Origin: Pricia antarctica | Lineage (GTDB): Bacteria > Bacteroidota > Bacteroidia > Flavobacteriales > Flavobacteriaceae | Assembly (NCBI GenBank): GCA_011050085.1 | Contig: DRGL01000048.1 | Span: 1-64,000, forward strand | Reading direction: 5' to 3' | Length of the DNA: 64,000 bases | Shown: in pieces, positions 16,596 through 25,407 of the stretch | How positions within the stretch are numbered: position 1 is the first letter of the stretch | How the letters are laid out: every line of letters starts with the position of its first letter | Notes under the pieces: generated by a model | Seen by the model: the letters and a program-made list of their open reading frames with translations, nothing else | What the model was told of the DNA's origin: nothing | Databases searched by the model: none | Translations under genes and position numbers: made by a program

Positions 16596-17309
16596 CTATT
16601 TTTGTTCCTCCTTTACTACCAATCGGAATCCCTCGCCGTGAATATTTAAAATTTCGACATCATCATCCACTTTTAAATATTTTCTCAATTTAGCGATGTA
16701 GACATCCATACTTCGAGAGGTGAAATAGTTATCGTCCCTCCATATTTTAGTCAGGGCCAACTCCCGTGGCATCAAGTCATTTTCATGAAGCGCCAAAAGT
16801 CTGAGTAGCTCATTCTCTTTCGGAGAAAGTTTTATGGCTTCTTGGTCTTTGTATTTTAAGAAACGAAGTTTTGAATTGAGGTGGAAGTTACCCAACTGAA
16901 ATTCGAACTTCTTGCTTTCTGCTAAGGAACCTGAAGCTTTACGTTGAAGAATCGCTTTGAGTTTCATTAGCAAGACTTCTGAATCGAAAGGCTTGTTAAG
17001 ATAATCGTCCGCACCAGCCTTGTAGCCTTTAAGAACATCTTCTTTCATAGTTTTTGCCGTTAAAAAAACTATGGGGACATGTTCATTTTTTTCCCGGATT
17101 TCCTTAGCTAAGGTAAAACCATCTTTATAGGGCATCATAACATCTAATATACAGATGTCATAATTATCTTTTTTGAATTTCTCGAATCCTTCCATGCCAT
17201 TTTTAGCCAAAACGACGTCAAAATCGTTCATTGAAAGATAGTCTTTCAGAACAATCCCAAAATTGGGATCATCTTCGACTAGAAGAATTTTTTTGTTTAC
17301 TGTTTCCAT
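16596..17309 (-). CDS. OmpR-type response regulator (RprY-like)
   Basis: This 237-residue protein has a receiver domain (E12/D13/D14, phospho-acceptor D56 in CILDVMMP, T84, K106 in YLNKPF) and a winged-helix DNA-binding domain (about 135-230: KLSPKENELLRLLALHEN, LMPRELALTKIWRDD, YFTSRSMDVYIAKLRKYL). Its start lies 30 bases after the stop of the sensor kinase at 17339-18919, so the two form one operon. The pair resembles the RprX/RprY system conserved across Bacteroidota, which has been linked to envelope stress; target genes here are not known. Confidence 0.9.
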   Translation of the reverse strand: METVNKKILLVEDDPNFGIVLKDYLSMNDFDVVLAKNGMEGFEKFKKDNYDICILDVMMPYKDGFTLAKEIREKNEHVPIVFLTAKTMKEDVLKGYKAGADDYLNKPFDSEVLLMKLKAILQRKASGSLAESKKFEFQLGNFHLNSKLRFLKYKDQEAIKLSPKENELLRLLALHENDLMPRELALTKIWRDDNYFTSRSMDVYIAKLRKYLKVDDDVEILNIHGEGFRLVVKEEQK

Positions 17310-17338
17310 AGTTTTGAGTTAGAGAAGTCTTACAAACT

Positions 17339-18919
17339 TCAGATTAAAGGCAATTTAACGTAGAAAGTGCTACCTTTTCCTTTTTCACTTTCCGCATAGA
17401 CTTCACCTTGATGATCGTCTATTATCTTTTTAACATAAGCCAACCCCAGTCCGTGTCCCTTTACGTTATGTAAATCTCCCGTATGTTCCCGATAAAACTT
17501 TTCGAAAACTTTCTTCAGCACCGCCTTGCTCATACCGGCACCCTGGTCTTGTACTTTTATTATAATGTTATTTTTGACCACTTCAGTGAAAACATCAAGA
17601 CGTGGCAATTCTGGGGAATATTTTACGGCATTGTCCAAAATATTGACGATGACATTGGTCAAATGCATTTCATTTGCTACTACTTCACTACGCCCAGCTT
17701 TGAGATGGGTTTCTATGTACCCGCCCCTATCGGCTACTATCAGCTCGACGTGCGCAATGGCATCGTGAATTAACTCATGAACATCTACCCTATCTTTGCT
17801 GATCTCTAACTGGTTTCTTTCCAATTTAGATATGCGCAACACGTTTTCAACTTGGGCATGCATTCTTTTGTTTTCGTCTCTTATCATTGTAAGATAACGT
17901 TGTACTTTTTCTTGGTCACCGATTACTTTCGGATTCCGTATTGCCTCAACGGCCAAGTTGATGGTAGCAATCGGAGTTTTAAACTCATGGGTCATGTTAT
18001 TGATAAAATCCGATTTGATTTCCGCAATTTGCTTTTGCCGAATCAACTGGTAAATCGCACCTGAGTAAGAGGCAACTATTACAAGGGTGAATAACAAGGA
18101 TAATATTGCCAAGCCCATAATTGAACTCATCAAAAACCGCTTCTTTTTTGGAAAACTTAATAGTAATGAAAAATTACTGTTGCCTTCGCTGTCCTTAAAA
18201 AGCGGAGTTTTGTAAAGCGTATTATCCGAAAAATCGAATTTTTTGGATTTCACCTTCGTTGGAAAACCTTTACTATATACTCCATATTCAAAATCTAAAT
18301 CGAGGTTTCGATTACGGAGTGCACGATCAAGCAGTAGTTCAATTTCCTGTTTGCTGACTCTTTCATGAATCGGAACCTGTTTTGCAAATTCGCTAAAAAC
18401 ATCTTCGAAAGCCGCTTTTTCCACTGAGGAAAGCCCACCAATTTTTTCTAGTTTTTGACTCGCAGTAAGGCGATAACCCTTACCGTCAAGGCCGAAATCC
18501 TCTTTATATATGGTATTAGTCCTTTTGCTTGTATACCCTTTAATCGTAGTCGTATCGTTGGCATTGCCATTGTCAAAGAACGTTGAGGCTATATTATAAT
18601 CTTCCTCTAAAATACCATGTGAGTAAAACCGAATTTCGTTGGAATTAAGATCTCGGTCTATAAAAAAGATATCTTTTAAGTGCGAGCTTTTGGGTTCGCC
18701 CATCGTATCCTTAATACTGATGTAACGTTCGAAATAATCCTTACGTTCTCGCTCTTCGATTTTCTCTGAAACCGTATGAAGGACTTCGGATACCGTAGTA
18801 GAAAATTGCTCCTCCTTATCGGAAACTGATTGTTGAATCCAAAAAACTTGAACTAATATAATTCCGACGAGGGAGAGGCTCATCAACACTACCAACAGCA
18901 CAAATAACCTTTTGTTCAT
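17339..18919 (-). CDS. Sensor histidine kinase (RprX-like)
   Basis: This 526-residue inner-membrane kinase has helix one at about 6-27, a periplasmic sensor domain (about 30-262), helix two at about 263-286, then a HisKA domain with H311 in NNMTHEFKTPIATI, and an HATPase domain: N-box NVIVNILDNAVKYS, G1 VQDQGAGM, G2 GHGLGLAYV. It should phosphorylate the regulator encoded 30 bases downstream. The periplasmic domain has no recognised ligand-binding fold. There is a 242-base gap before it with no gene. Confidence 0.9.
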   Translation of the reverse strand: MNKRLFVLLVVLMSLSLVGIILVQVFWIQQSVSDKEEQFSTTVSEVLHTVSEKIEERERKDYFERYISIKDTMGEPKSSHLKDIFFIDRDLNSNEIRFYSHGILEEDYNIASTFFDNGNANDTTTIKGYTSKRTNTIYKEDFGLDGKGYRLTASQKLEKIGGLSSVEKAAFEDVFSEFAKQVPIHERVSKQEIELLLDRALRNRNLDLDFEYGVYSKGFPTKVKSKKFDFSDNTLYKTPLFKDSEGNSNFSLLLSFPKKKRFLMSSIMGLAILSLLFTLVIVASYSGAIYQLIRQKQIAEIKSDFINNMTHEFKTPIATINLAVEAIRNPKVIGDQEKVQRYLTMIRDENKRMHAQVENVLRISKLERNQLEISKDRVDVHELIHDAIAHVELIVADRGGYIETHLKAGRSEVVANEMHLTNVIVNILDNAVKYSPELPRLDVFTEVVKNNIIIKVQDQGAGMSKAVLKKVFEKFYREHTGDLHNVKGHGLGLAYVKKIIDDHQGEVYAESEKGKGSTFYVKLPLI

Positions 18920-19161
18920 CTAGCGAACCCTTCTTTATCTTTCTACCTTCCATTTCAGCGTACAAAAGCTACTTGATTTGTTCAAGACGTTTGTCACCAA
19001 AATTGCGCTTTATAACTTAATAATTGACGCATCATAATCAGCCTAATGACCCAAACCTTAAGCATAGGGACACAAATAGATAGTCACTAATGTAAAATTA
19101 AAGATTTAACATTAGCAATTTGGGTGTTTAACCAAACCTTAACAAAAATGTTAAAATTAGT

Positions 19162-19755
19162 CTAGCTAAAGCAGTTTAACAGTGTGGTATGAACTCTTAA
19201 AACCTCAGTTTCCGTTTTTTTTAAATCTATATTTTGAATTACAAAATCGGCTAGTTCAATTTTTTCTGAGTCGTTCCATTGATTTTGTATTCTAGCTTTA
19301 ATATCTTGAGAGGAGGTTCCTACATTTCTCTTCTTAATTCGTTTAATACGAGTATTCTCGGGGGCTGTGACCAATATGGTCTTTGAGTAGAAATCTTGGG
19401 AACCAATTTCAAAAATAATGGCGGCTTCCTGAATCACATATATTGTATTTTGTTTTGTCGACCATTGTAGAAAATGCTCCCTGACAGCAGGATGAACTAT
19501 AGCATTTAATTTATCCAAAAGGGATTTATTAGAGAATATCTGTTCAGATACGTAGGTTTTGTTTAACCTTTCTTGTGTATAAGCTCCCTCGCCCAGCAAA
19601 TCCTTTAATGCATCTATAACCTCGATTGAGGTCTCCATTAGATTTTTTGCTTCCGTATCGGAATTATACACTGGAACACCTAATTCAGTAAACATTCGGC
19701 CTACGGTGGTTTTACCGCTACCAATACCTCCCGTCAATCCAACAAATTTGCACAT
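19162..19755 (-). CDS. coaE: Dephospho-CoA kinase
   Basis: This 197-residue cytoplasmic enzyme phosphorylates the 3'-hydroxyl of dephospho-CoA, the last step of CoA synthesis. It shows the P-loop GGIGSGKTT (9-17), the family-specific VYNSDTEAKNLME, HPAVREHF and the lid segment RIKRIKKRN. The length is normal for CoaE. It follows the YbbR-domain gene on the same strand with a 49-base gap. CoaBC, two steps earlier in the pathway, is encoded 6 kb away in the same block. Confidence 0.94.
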   Translation of the reverse strand: MCKFVGLTGGIGSGKTTVGRMFTELGVPVYNSDTEAKNLMETSIEVIDALKDLLGEGAYTQERLNKTYVSEQIFSNKSLLDKLNAIVHPAVREHFLQWSTKQNTIYVIQEAAIIFEIGSQDFYSKTILVTAPENTRIKRIKKRNVGTSSQDIKARIQNQWNDSEKIELADFVIQNIDLKKTETEVLRVHTTLLNCFS

Positions 19756-19804
19756 AAACGCTGATTTTTAACATGGCGGTAGCAAATGTTCCCACTTTCG
19801 ATAG

Positions 19805-20761
19805 TCACTGTTTTTTTACAATATATTCCGTGCTTTTTTCCTTTAAGCTTACACTATGTAGACCTTCGGGTTTCATTTTAAGTGTTAAGGCTAATTCGTC
19901 GGATTGTGAGTCCTTTTGATCTGCATAGTCAGCTATGACTTGAAAGTCTGTGTCCTTTAAAAGCTTTAGTCGATTGATTTTGGCTTTACAGATTACCGAC
20001 ACTTTGTCTGGAAAGGTTTTTATCTCTAAATTCTCCGGAAGATTGATAACAGTAACAGGAACTTCAAAAACCCTTTCTGAAAATCGTACAATTTTACCGT
20101 TCAATACTACTTGTTTTTCTGAAAAGATCGTGTTTTTTAATTGGGGAGAAACCTCGATTTTCAATCGCTCGGAAAAATCATCGGTCAGATTGGCAAGAGA
20201 AAGTCTCTCCGTTCGAAGCTGTTGAATAGTATCGATTTCTTCTTTCGGACCCGTAATGAATATCGAATCAGGGGTAATACCAACGTCACCATCAAGTAGA
20301 TAATTTTGACTCAGATCCAAATTGATTCTGGGTAATACAGGTATTTTTCTTGTGAACACTGCAAGCATATCCAAAAATAGTGTGTCATCTTCTATTTCCA
20401 ACAATGCCATTGCTTCTGGTAATTGATTTTCTATCTGAGCACGATACCTGGTTTCAGGAATAAAGAATTTACCCGTATTTTTTTCAGCTTCCGCCACATC
20501 AATACTAACGATTCTGTTTTTAAAATTAAATCCTAAGAATTGGAAACCACCTGCCCTCAATTTTACATCCATCTCGTCTTTTGACGCCCCTTTGAACAAA
20601 TATCCATCGGGCAAATTTACATACTGTAAATCAAACGCCGCGGTGCTGACATAGGTTTGGGATAGTGCCTTAATAAACCAAATGGTCGCGGAACAAGCTA
20701 AGAATACAAAGAACACCTTTGCCTTTCGTTTTTTTAAAACTCTCCTTATACTCTTTATCAT
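19805..20761 (-). CDS. YbbR-like domain protein
   Basis: This 318-residue protein has one N-terminal membrane helix (about 14-31) and then tandem YbbR-type beta domains, seen as repeated strands such as PVLPRINLDLSQNYLLDGD, ITPDSIFITGPKEEIDTIQQ and FEVPVTVINLPENLEIKTFP. In firmicutes YbbR/CdaR regulates the diadenylate cyclase CdaA; in Bacteroidota the gene usually sits next to coaE, as here, and its role is not settled. The domain should lie outside the cytoplasmic membrane. It probably shares an operon with the GT2 gene (9-base gap) and coaE. Confidence 0.85.
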   Translation of the reverse strand: MIKSIRRVLKKRKAKVFFVFLACSATIWFIKALSQTYVSTAAFDLQYVNLPDGYLFKGASKDEMDVKLRAGGFQFLGFNFKNRIVSIDVAEAEKNTGKFFIPETRYRAQIENQLPEAMALLEIEDDTLFLDMLAVFTRKIPVLPRINLDLSQNYLLDGDVGITPDSIFITGPKEEIDTIQQLRTERLSLANLTDDFSERLKIEVSPQLKNTIFSEKQVVLNGKIVRFSERVFEVPVTVINLPENLEIKTFPDKVSVICKAKINRLKLLKDTDFQVIADYADQKDSQSDELALTLKMKPEGLHSVSLKEKSTEYIVKKQ

Positions 20762-20770
20762 TTTTTTTAT

Positions 20771-21853
20771 TTAAACCTTCACATCGGCATCAACTTTCTT
20801 GAAAAATAGTTGGGGAAAAAGCTCTTCCGATTTCTTTCCACTAAAGTTAGTAAACAAGGTCGACCTAAGAAAACCATATCCGTAGCCTATAAATTGAATA
20901 CTGACAGCCACTAAAGATAAAAGGGCAATGGCCAAACTTCTATTTTTGAGAAGGGAATCAATAAAAATAAGTACGAAATAGAGACTATAAAGTAGCAATG
21001 GCAAACCAATACCAATGGAATAAAAGACTAAAGCCAATAGAAAACCCAAACAAAAGAATGTTGGGAACCAATAGGTCATTTTCGAAGTTTTTGGAAACCT
21101 AAGATTTAAAATAGGACGGACCATACCAAACTTTTTTACCTGAACGAAAAATTTTTTCCAGTCAATACGCCTTTTGTGAAAAACGTAAGCTTCGGGAATC
21201 AGCTTGGTGGTATACCCTTTTTCCCAAATACGAAACGTAAGATCGGGATCTTCACCGGGATGGATATTGCCAAAACCACCGGTCGCTTCGAAGGCGGATT
21301 TTGATAGCCCCATATTAAAACTTCGAGGTTGAAAACCTTTGTAGGATAGCGTACCTGAACCTACATTATCAGCCTTTGCCAACCGTTTGTTCCCTCGAAT
21401 ACCACCAGTAGTCAGAACTGCAGTCATCGCATAATTAATGGCTTTTTGCACCAAACTAAATGACGCATGTGCAGCATCGGGACCACCATAGCAATGTACA
21501 AAGCCCTCTCTCAAAGAATTTTCAACCTTGGCTAGATACGTTGGTGGGAGAATGCAATCTGAATCTAAAATTATAAAGTAACCGCCCTTGGCCCGAGCCA
21601 TTCCAAAATTACGGGAGTTTCCCGGACCGGAATTCGGTTTTTTCAAGTAGGTGATGGTTAGCCGTTGCTTAACTTGCGAGTGCCGAGCCATAAAATCCAC
21701 AATAGTCTGCTCGGCGGGTATTGTAGAACCGTCTTCGACAATTACGATTTCAAAAGGTTCGGCATAGGTTTGCTCGGCAAAACTTTCCAATAACTCCCCA
21801 ATCTCATCAGGCCGATTATAAACGGGAATAATGAAAGAGAAGAATAGGTTCAT
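20771..21853 (-). CDS. Membrane-bound glycosyltransferase family 2
   Basis: This 360-residue protein has an N-terminal GT-A domain (SFIIPVYNRPDEIGELLESF; VEDGST; the DXD-like FIILDSDCILP; GGFGNIHPGEDPDLTFRIW with the acidic ED pair) followed by two or three C-terminal membrane helices (about 250-330). It fits GT2 enzymes that extend glycans or modify lipids at the cytoplasmic face of the inner membrane; the sugar and acceptor are unknown. It lies between fabI (6-base gap) and the YbbR gene, so it is carried in a conserved housekeeping cluster and may serve lipid-linked glycan assembly. Confidence 0.85.
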   Translation of the reverse strand: MNLFFSFIIPVYNRPDEIGELLESFAEQTYAEPFEIVIVEDGSTIPAEQTIVDFMARHSQVKQRLTITYLKKPNSGPGNSRNFGMARAKGGYFIILDSDCILPPTYLAKVENSLREGFVHCYGGPDAAHASFSLVQKAINYAMTAVLTTGGIRGNKRLAKADNVGSGTLSYKGFQPRSFNMGLSKSAFEATGGFGNIHPGEDPDLTFRIWEKGYTTKLIPEAYVFHKRRIDWKKFFVQVKKFGMVRPILNLRFPKTSKMTYWFPTFFCLGFLLALVFYSIGIGLPLLLYSLYFVLIFIDSLLKNRSLAIALLSLVAVSIQFIGYGYGFLRSTLFTNFSGKKSEELFPQLFFKKVDADVKV

Positions 21854-21859
21854 TTAAAA

Positions 21860-22672
21860 TTACTTCGCAAACTGTTCGATAACTTCTTGGCTGACACCGG
21901 TATTCGAAAAGCCGCCATCATGAAATAAGTTTTGCATCGTAACCTTTTTCGTTAGATCAGAAAATAAGGTTACGGTATAATCCGCACACTCAAGGGCCGT
22001 GGCGTTGCCCAAAGGAGACATTTTTTCAGCATAATTGATGAAACCATCGAATCCTTTAACACCCTGACCAGCTGTCGTCGCTGTTGGAGATTGGGAAATA
22101 GTATTTACACGTACCTTTTTTTCCTTTCCGAAAAAATAGCCGAAACTTCGAGCCACGGATTCTAGGTAAGCCTTATTGTCGGCCATATCATTGTAATCGG
22201 GAAAAACGCGCTGAGCTGCCATGTAGGTCAAGGCGACAATACTTCCCCATTCGTTCATGGCATCGGCCTTGTGAATAGTCTGTAACACCTTATGGAATGA
22301 AAGTGCTGAAATGTCCCAGCCTTTCGTAGTAAAATCATAATTTTCATCACTATAGGCACGGCCTTTACGAACGTTAACGGACATACCTATGGAATGTAGT
22401 ACGAAATCAAGCTTACCCCCTAGAATATCAATGGATTTAGAAACTAAATTTTGTAGATCTTCTTCGCTGGTAGCATCAGCGGCAATAACCTCAGAGCCAG
22501 TTTTCTTGGCCAGCTCATCAATCTGCCCCATGCGCAATGCGATGGGCGCATTACTCAAGACGAAAGTTCCACCTTCTTCGTGTACGCGTTCCGCAGTTTT
22601 CCATGCGATACTATTCTCATCGAGCGCTCCAAAAATAATTCCTTTTTTCCCTTTTAATAAATTGTAAGACAT
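21860..22672 (-). CDS. fabI: Enoyl-[acyl-carrier-protein] reductase [NADH]
   Basis: This 270-residue SDR enzyme reduces the enoyl-ACP double bond, the final step of each fatty-acid elongation round. The cofactor motif GALDENSIAW (15-24) is the FabI form of the Rossmann motif, HSIGM is at 93-97, and the catalytic Y150, Y160 and K167 have the Y-x6+-Y-x6-K spacing of FabI rather than that of ketoreductases. The length is normal. It is the first gene of fabI-GT2-ybbR-coaE. A possible -7 element lies 31 bases upstream. Confidence 0.94.
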   Translation of the reverse strand: MSYNLLKGKKGIIFGALDENSIAWKTAERVHEEGGTFVLSNAPIALRMGQIDELAKKTGSEVIAADATSEEDLQNLVSKSIDILGGKLDFVLHSIGMSVNVRKGRAYSDENYDFTTKGWDISALSFHKVLQTIHKADAMNEWGSIVALTYMAAQRVFPDYNDMADNKAYLESVARSFGYFFGKEKKVRVNTISQSPTATTAGQGVKGFDGFINYAEKMSPLGNATALECADYTVTLFSDLTKKVTMQNLFHDGGFSNTGVSQEVIEQFAK

Positions 22673-22702
22673 GTGTTCCAGGTTTGTGCTAAGTTAATAT
22701 TT

Positions 22703-22710
22703 CAAAGATA
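22703..22710 (-). promoter_or_regulatory. Possible -7 element of the fabI operon
   Basis: Read on the minus strand the bases are TATCTTTG, an exact TAnnTTTG match, 30 bases before the fabI ATG. A canonical TTG is not found at the proper distance, so support is partial. Confidence 0.4.
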
Positions 22711-22774
22711 TTTAAAAGTTGGCAGTAACGCTTTGCATGCCGAAGAAAATAATTTTCAGCAAAGCCTTATAAAA

Positions 22775-24427
22775 TTAATTCAACAACTCCCTTGCATGGG
22801 CCATTGCAGAATCTGTCAGCTGCTTGCCACCAAGCATGCCCGCAAGCTCTGCTACGCGTTCTTCAGGATTTAACAATTTCATTTTGGTGTGCGTTGTCTT
22901 CCCTTCCTCTACCTTGTAGACTTTAAAATGGTGATGCCCTTTTGACGCCACTTGTGGAAGGTGGGTTATGGAGAATACCTGCATCGTCTCACTCATCGCT
23001 TGCATAATATCGCCCATTTTATTGGAGATTTCACCGGAAACACCGGTGTCGATTTCGTCAAACATCATCGTAGGCAAATGTTCATACTTCGCCAATATGG
23101 CTTTTATGGTCAACATAATACGGGAAAGCTCACCGCCAGACGCCACCTTTTTAAGTTCGCCGAAATCAGTGCCCTTATTCGCAGAAAATGAAAATGTCAG
23201 TTCGTCTTTACCATTGTTCCGAAATTCATTGGAAAGCTGTAGTTCAATTTTAAAGGTGGCACTAGGCATGCCCAAGGCAGAAAGGTTTTGCTGTAGTTGC
23301 TTTTGAAGGTCAGGAACAACTTTTTTACGAGAAGTAGACAGTGTTGCTGCTAACGTATTCAATTCCACTTCCTGCGCCTTTTGTACTTCTTGCTTTTTAA
23401 GAATCTCGGATTCCAGATTTTCGGTAACACCAATCTTTTCGTCCAATGCTTCCTTTATGGCAAGCAATTCGGTAACATTTTGCACTCCGTGTTTTTTCTG
23501 TAGGTCGTAAAGTTGCTGTAGACGGGTATTGGTTTCCTCTAAAAGCTGGGGGTCAGCCTCAGCACTATCCTGAAATACCTGGAGCTCACCGGCGATATCG
23601 TCAATTTCAATAAAAACGGATTGAATACGTTGGTTCAAGTCCGTATACTGGCTTCCGAAATTTGCCAATCTTCCGGAAACTTGCTTCAGCTCCGTCAGCA
23701 AATTGACCACCCCTATTTGTTCATCGTTCAAAAGTCGATGCCCGTTCGAAAGCATTTCTAAAATATTTTCTACATTATTCAATTGCTCGTACCGTTCCTC
23801 AAGCTGTTCTTGAACACCTTCTTTTAAATTAGCGGCCTCTAATTCCTCGAATAAGAAAGTATTGTAATCATGTTCCTTAATGGCTTCCTTTTGAAAATTG
23901 ATAAGCTCCTGTAAATCTTTGGTAGTTTTCCGGTATGCAGAGAGTTTGCCCGAATATTCCAAAATTCGTTTTCCATTATTGGCCAAGGCATCGATAACCT
24001 TCAGCTGAAAATCATTATCCGCTAAGCGTAGCGTCTGATTTTGCGAATGAACGTCTATGAGATTGTCGCCTAGCTTTGTAAGAATGTCCAAAGTGACCGG
24101 TGAATCGTTTATAAAAGCACGCGATTTTCCGCTGGGCTGTATTTCGCGTCTTACAATGGTCAATGCTTCGTAATCGAGGTCATTATCGGTAAAGAAAGAT
24201 TGCAATCCATATTTATCCACCTTGAATTCCGCTTCGATAATGCACTTGTTGCTCTTATCTCGTAACGAAGACAAGTCGGCCCGCTTACCCAGAACCAAGG
24301 CAAGACCGCCAAGCAAAATGGACTTACCCGCACCGGTTTCTCCAGTTATACAGGTAAAACCATCGGTGAACGATACGTTCAGTTCGTCGATTAAAGCGTA
24401 ATTTTTTATAGATAAATGTGCGAGCAC
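22775..24427 (-). CDS. recN: DNA repair protein RecN
   Basis: This 550-residue SMC-like ATPase acts in double-strand break repair. It has Walker A GETGAGKS (29-36), long coiled-coil arms (about 155-360), the ABC signature VASGGELSRIML and Walker B TMMFDEIDTGVSGE. The length is standard. It follows the DUF4835 gene, 92 bases away, on the same strand and has its own good promoter at 24451-24482, so it can be transcribed apart from the bamD cluster. Confidence 0.94.
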   Translation of the reverse strand: MLAHLSIKNYALIDELNVSFTDGFTCITGETGAGKSILLGGLALVLGKRADLSSLRDKSNKCIIEAEFKVDKYGLQSFFTDNDLDYEALTIVRREIQPSGKSRAFINDSPVTLDILTKLGDNLIDVHSQNQTLRLADNDFQLKVIDALANNGKRILEYSGKLSAYRKTTKDLQELINFQKEAIKEHDYNTFLFEELEAANLKEGVQEQLEERYEQLNNVENILEMLSNGHRLLNDEQIGVVNLLTELKQVSGRLANFGSQYTDLNQRIQSVFIEIDDIAGELQVFQDSAEADPQLLEETNTRLQQLYDLQKKHGVQNVTELLAIKEALDEKIGVTENLESEILKKQEVQKAQEVELNTLAATLSTSRKKVVPDLQKQLQQNLSALGMPSATFKIELQLSNEFRNNGKDELTFSFSANKGTDFGELKKVASGGELSRIMLTIKAILAKYEHLPTMMFDEIDTGVSGEISNKMGDIMQAMSETMQVFSITHLPQVASKGHHHFKVYKVEEGKTTHTKMKLLNPEERVAELAGMLGGKQLTDSAMAHARELLN

Positions 24428-24450
24428 TAGTAATTTAATTTTTAGTACTC

Positions 24451-24482
24451 CAAAGGTAAACGATAATTCAGGAAAATTGCAA
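24451..24482 (-). promoter_or_regulatory. recN: Bacteroidota-type promoter of recN
   Basis: On the minus strand: TTG at 24482-24480, a 21-base spacer, then TACCTTTG at 24458-24451, an exact match to TTG-N(17-23)-TAnnTTTG. The -7 element is 23 bases before the recN ATG. Confidence 0.6.
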
Positions 24483-24519
24483 TCTTAGCACTAGGCAAGG
24501 TAGAATTTTTGATTGGTAT

Positions 24520-25407
24520 TCAATACTTGATATCATTCCAGGTACTGGAATACGTTGGTGCGATGTCGTTTAAGATTTCTTTTAACTCAACAATATCCAC
24601 CTTTGGTCCGTCGGAGAAGATATTTTGGATTTCGTCAGCCTTTGCATCAAAAAACGTCTGAATCAAAAACGCATTGGGTCGCCGGTTTATCATCGTCTCG
24701 AAAAGTTTCATCGTACCGGCAATAACTTGTTTCCCGGTACTATTATTATCGCCCAAAATATCAAGGCCTTTACGATGATAATTGTACATGGCAATTCTAT
24801 ATTCTCGGTAGGTATTCGACATCAGGTTGTCAATAAGTTCAAAACGACTTCGGTCGCTATTTTGATCCCATCCCGAATAATTACTGCCCTGTGCCTGTGT
24901 GGTAATCTGTTGTGCCTTACGAAACGAGTCGGTACCTCCTTCAAGTGCAAATGTATCGGCATCAAGACCTAAAATAATATAGGCGTAATATGAAACTACG
25001 CTAATAAGATTGGATTCAACTACGTTCGGGTTGAATACTAGCGGCTGAAATTCAATGTATTCGAAATTTAGGTCGTTATCCTTATAATTGAAGATGGAGC
25101 TATCGTATGAGGTATTATAGACAGGCCGGGAAGATTGTATTTGAATATTACCCTCAAATCGATTCGAATCAAATTTGGTAATAGTGATAAACATTTGGCA
25201 ATTGACCCGTTCATTTTCTTGATAGGTTCGGTTCGTCCACCTATTCTTGTTTACAAAATCGCTTAGTGAACGCTCTAAAGTCCTAAATATTTGTTGGTTG
25301 GTCTGTGATACCTGATCAGAATTTACGGTTACGGTACAGTTTAGTTCTTGCGCACCGAGTGAAAGGGCAAAATTTGCAAGTAGTAAGAACAAAAGAAACT
25401 TACGCAT
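24520..25407 (-). CDS. porD: DUF4835 family protein (PorD of type IX secretion annotation)
   Basis: Read from the ATG at 25407, which begins a clean signal peptide (MRKFLLFLLLANFALSLGAQE) and overlaps the end of coaBC by 8 bases; 295 residues. Sequence features are those of DUF4835: LNCTVTVNSDQV, RTLERSLSDFVNKNRWT, FDSNRFEGNIQIQSSRPVYN, YIEFQPLVFN, YAYIILGLDADTF. The family is conserved in Bacteroidota next to coaBC and recN and has been named PorD in type IX secretion annotation, though I know of no molecular mechanism. The product should be periplasmic. Confidence 0.82.
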   Translation of the reverse strand: MRKFLLFLLLANFALSLGAQELNCTVTVNSDQVSQTNQQIFRTLERSLSDFVNKNRWTNRTYQENERVNCQMFITITKFDSNRFEGNIQIQSSRPVYNTSYDSSIFNYKDNDLNFEYIEFQPLVFNPNVVESNLISVVSYYAYIILGLDADTFALEGGTDSFRKAQQITTQAQGSNYSGWDQNSDRSRFELIDNLMSNTYREYRIAMYNYHRKGLDILGDNNSTGKQVIAGTMKLFETMINRRPNAFLIQTFFDAKADEIQNIFSDGPKVDIVELKEILNDIAPTYSSTWNDIKY

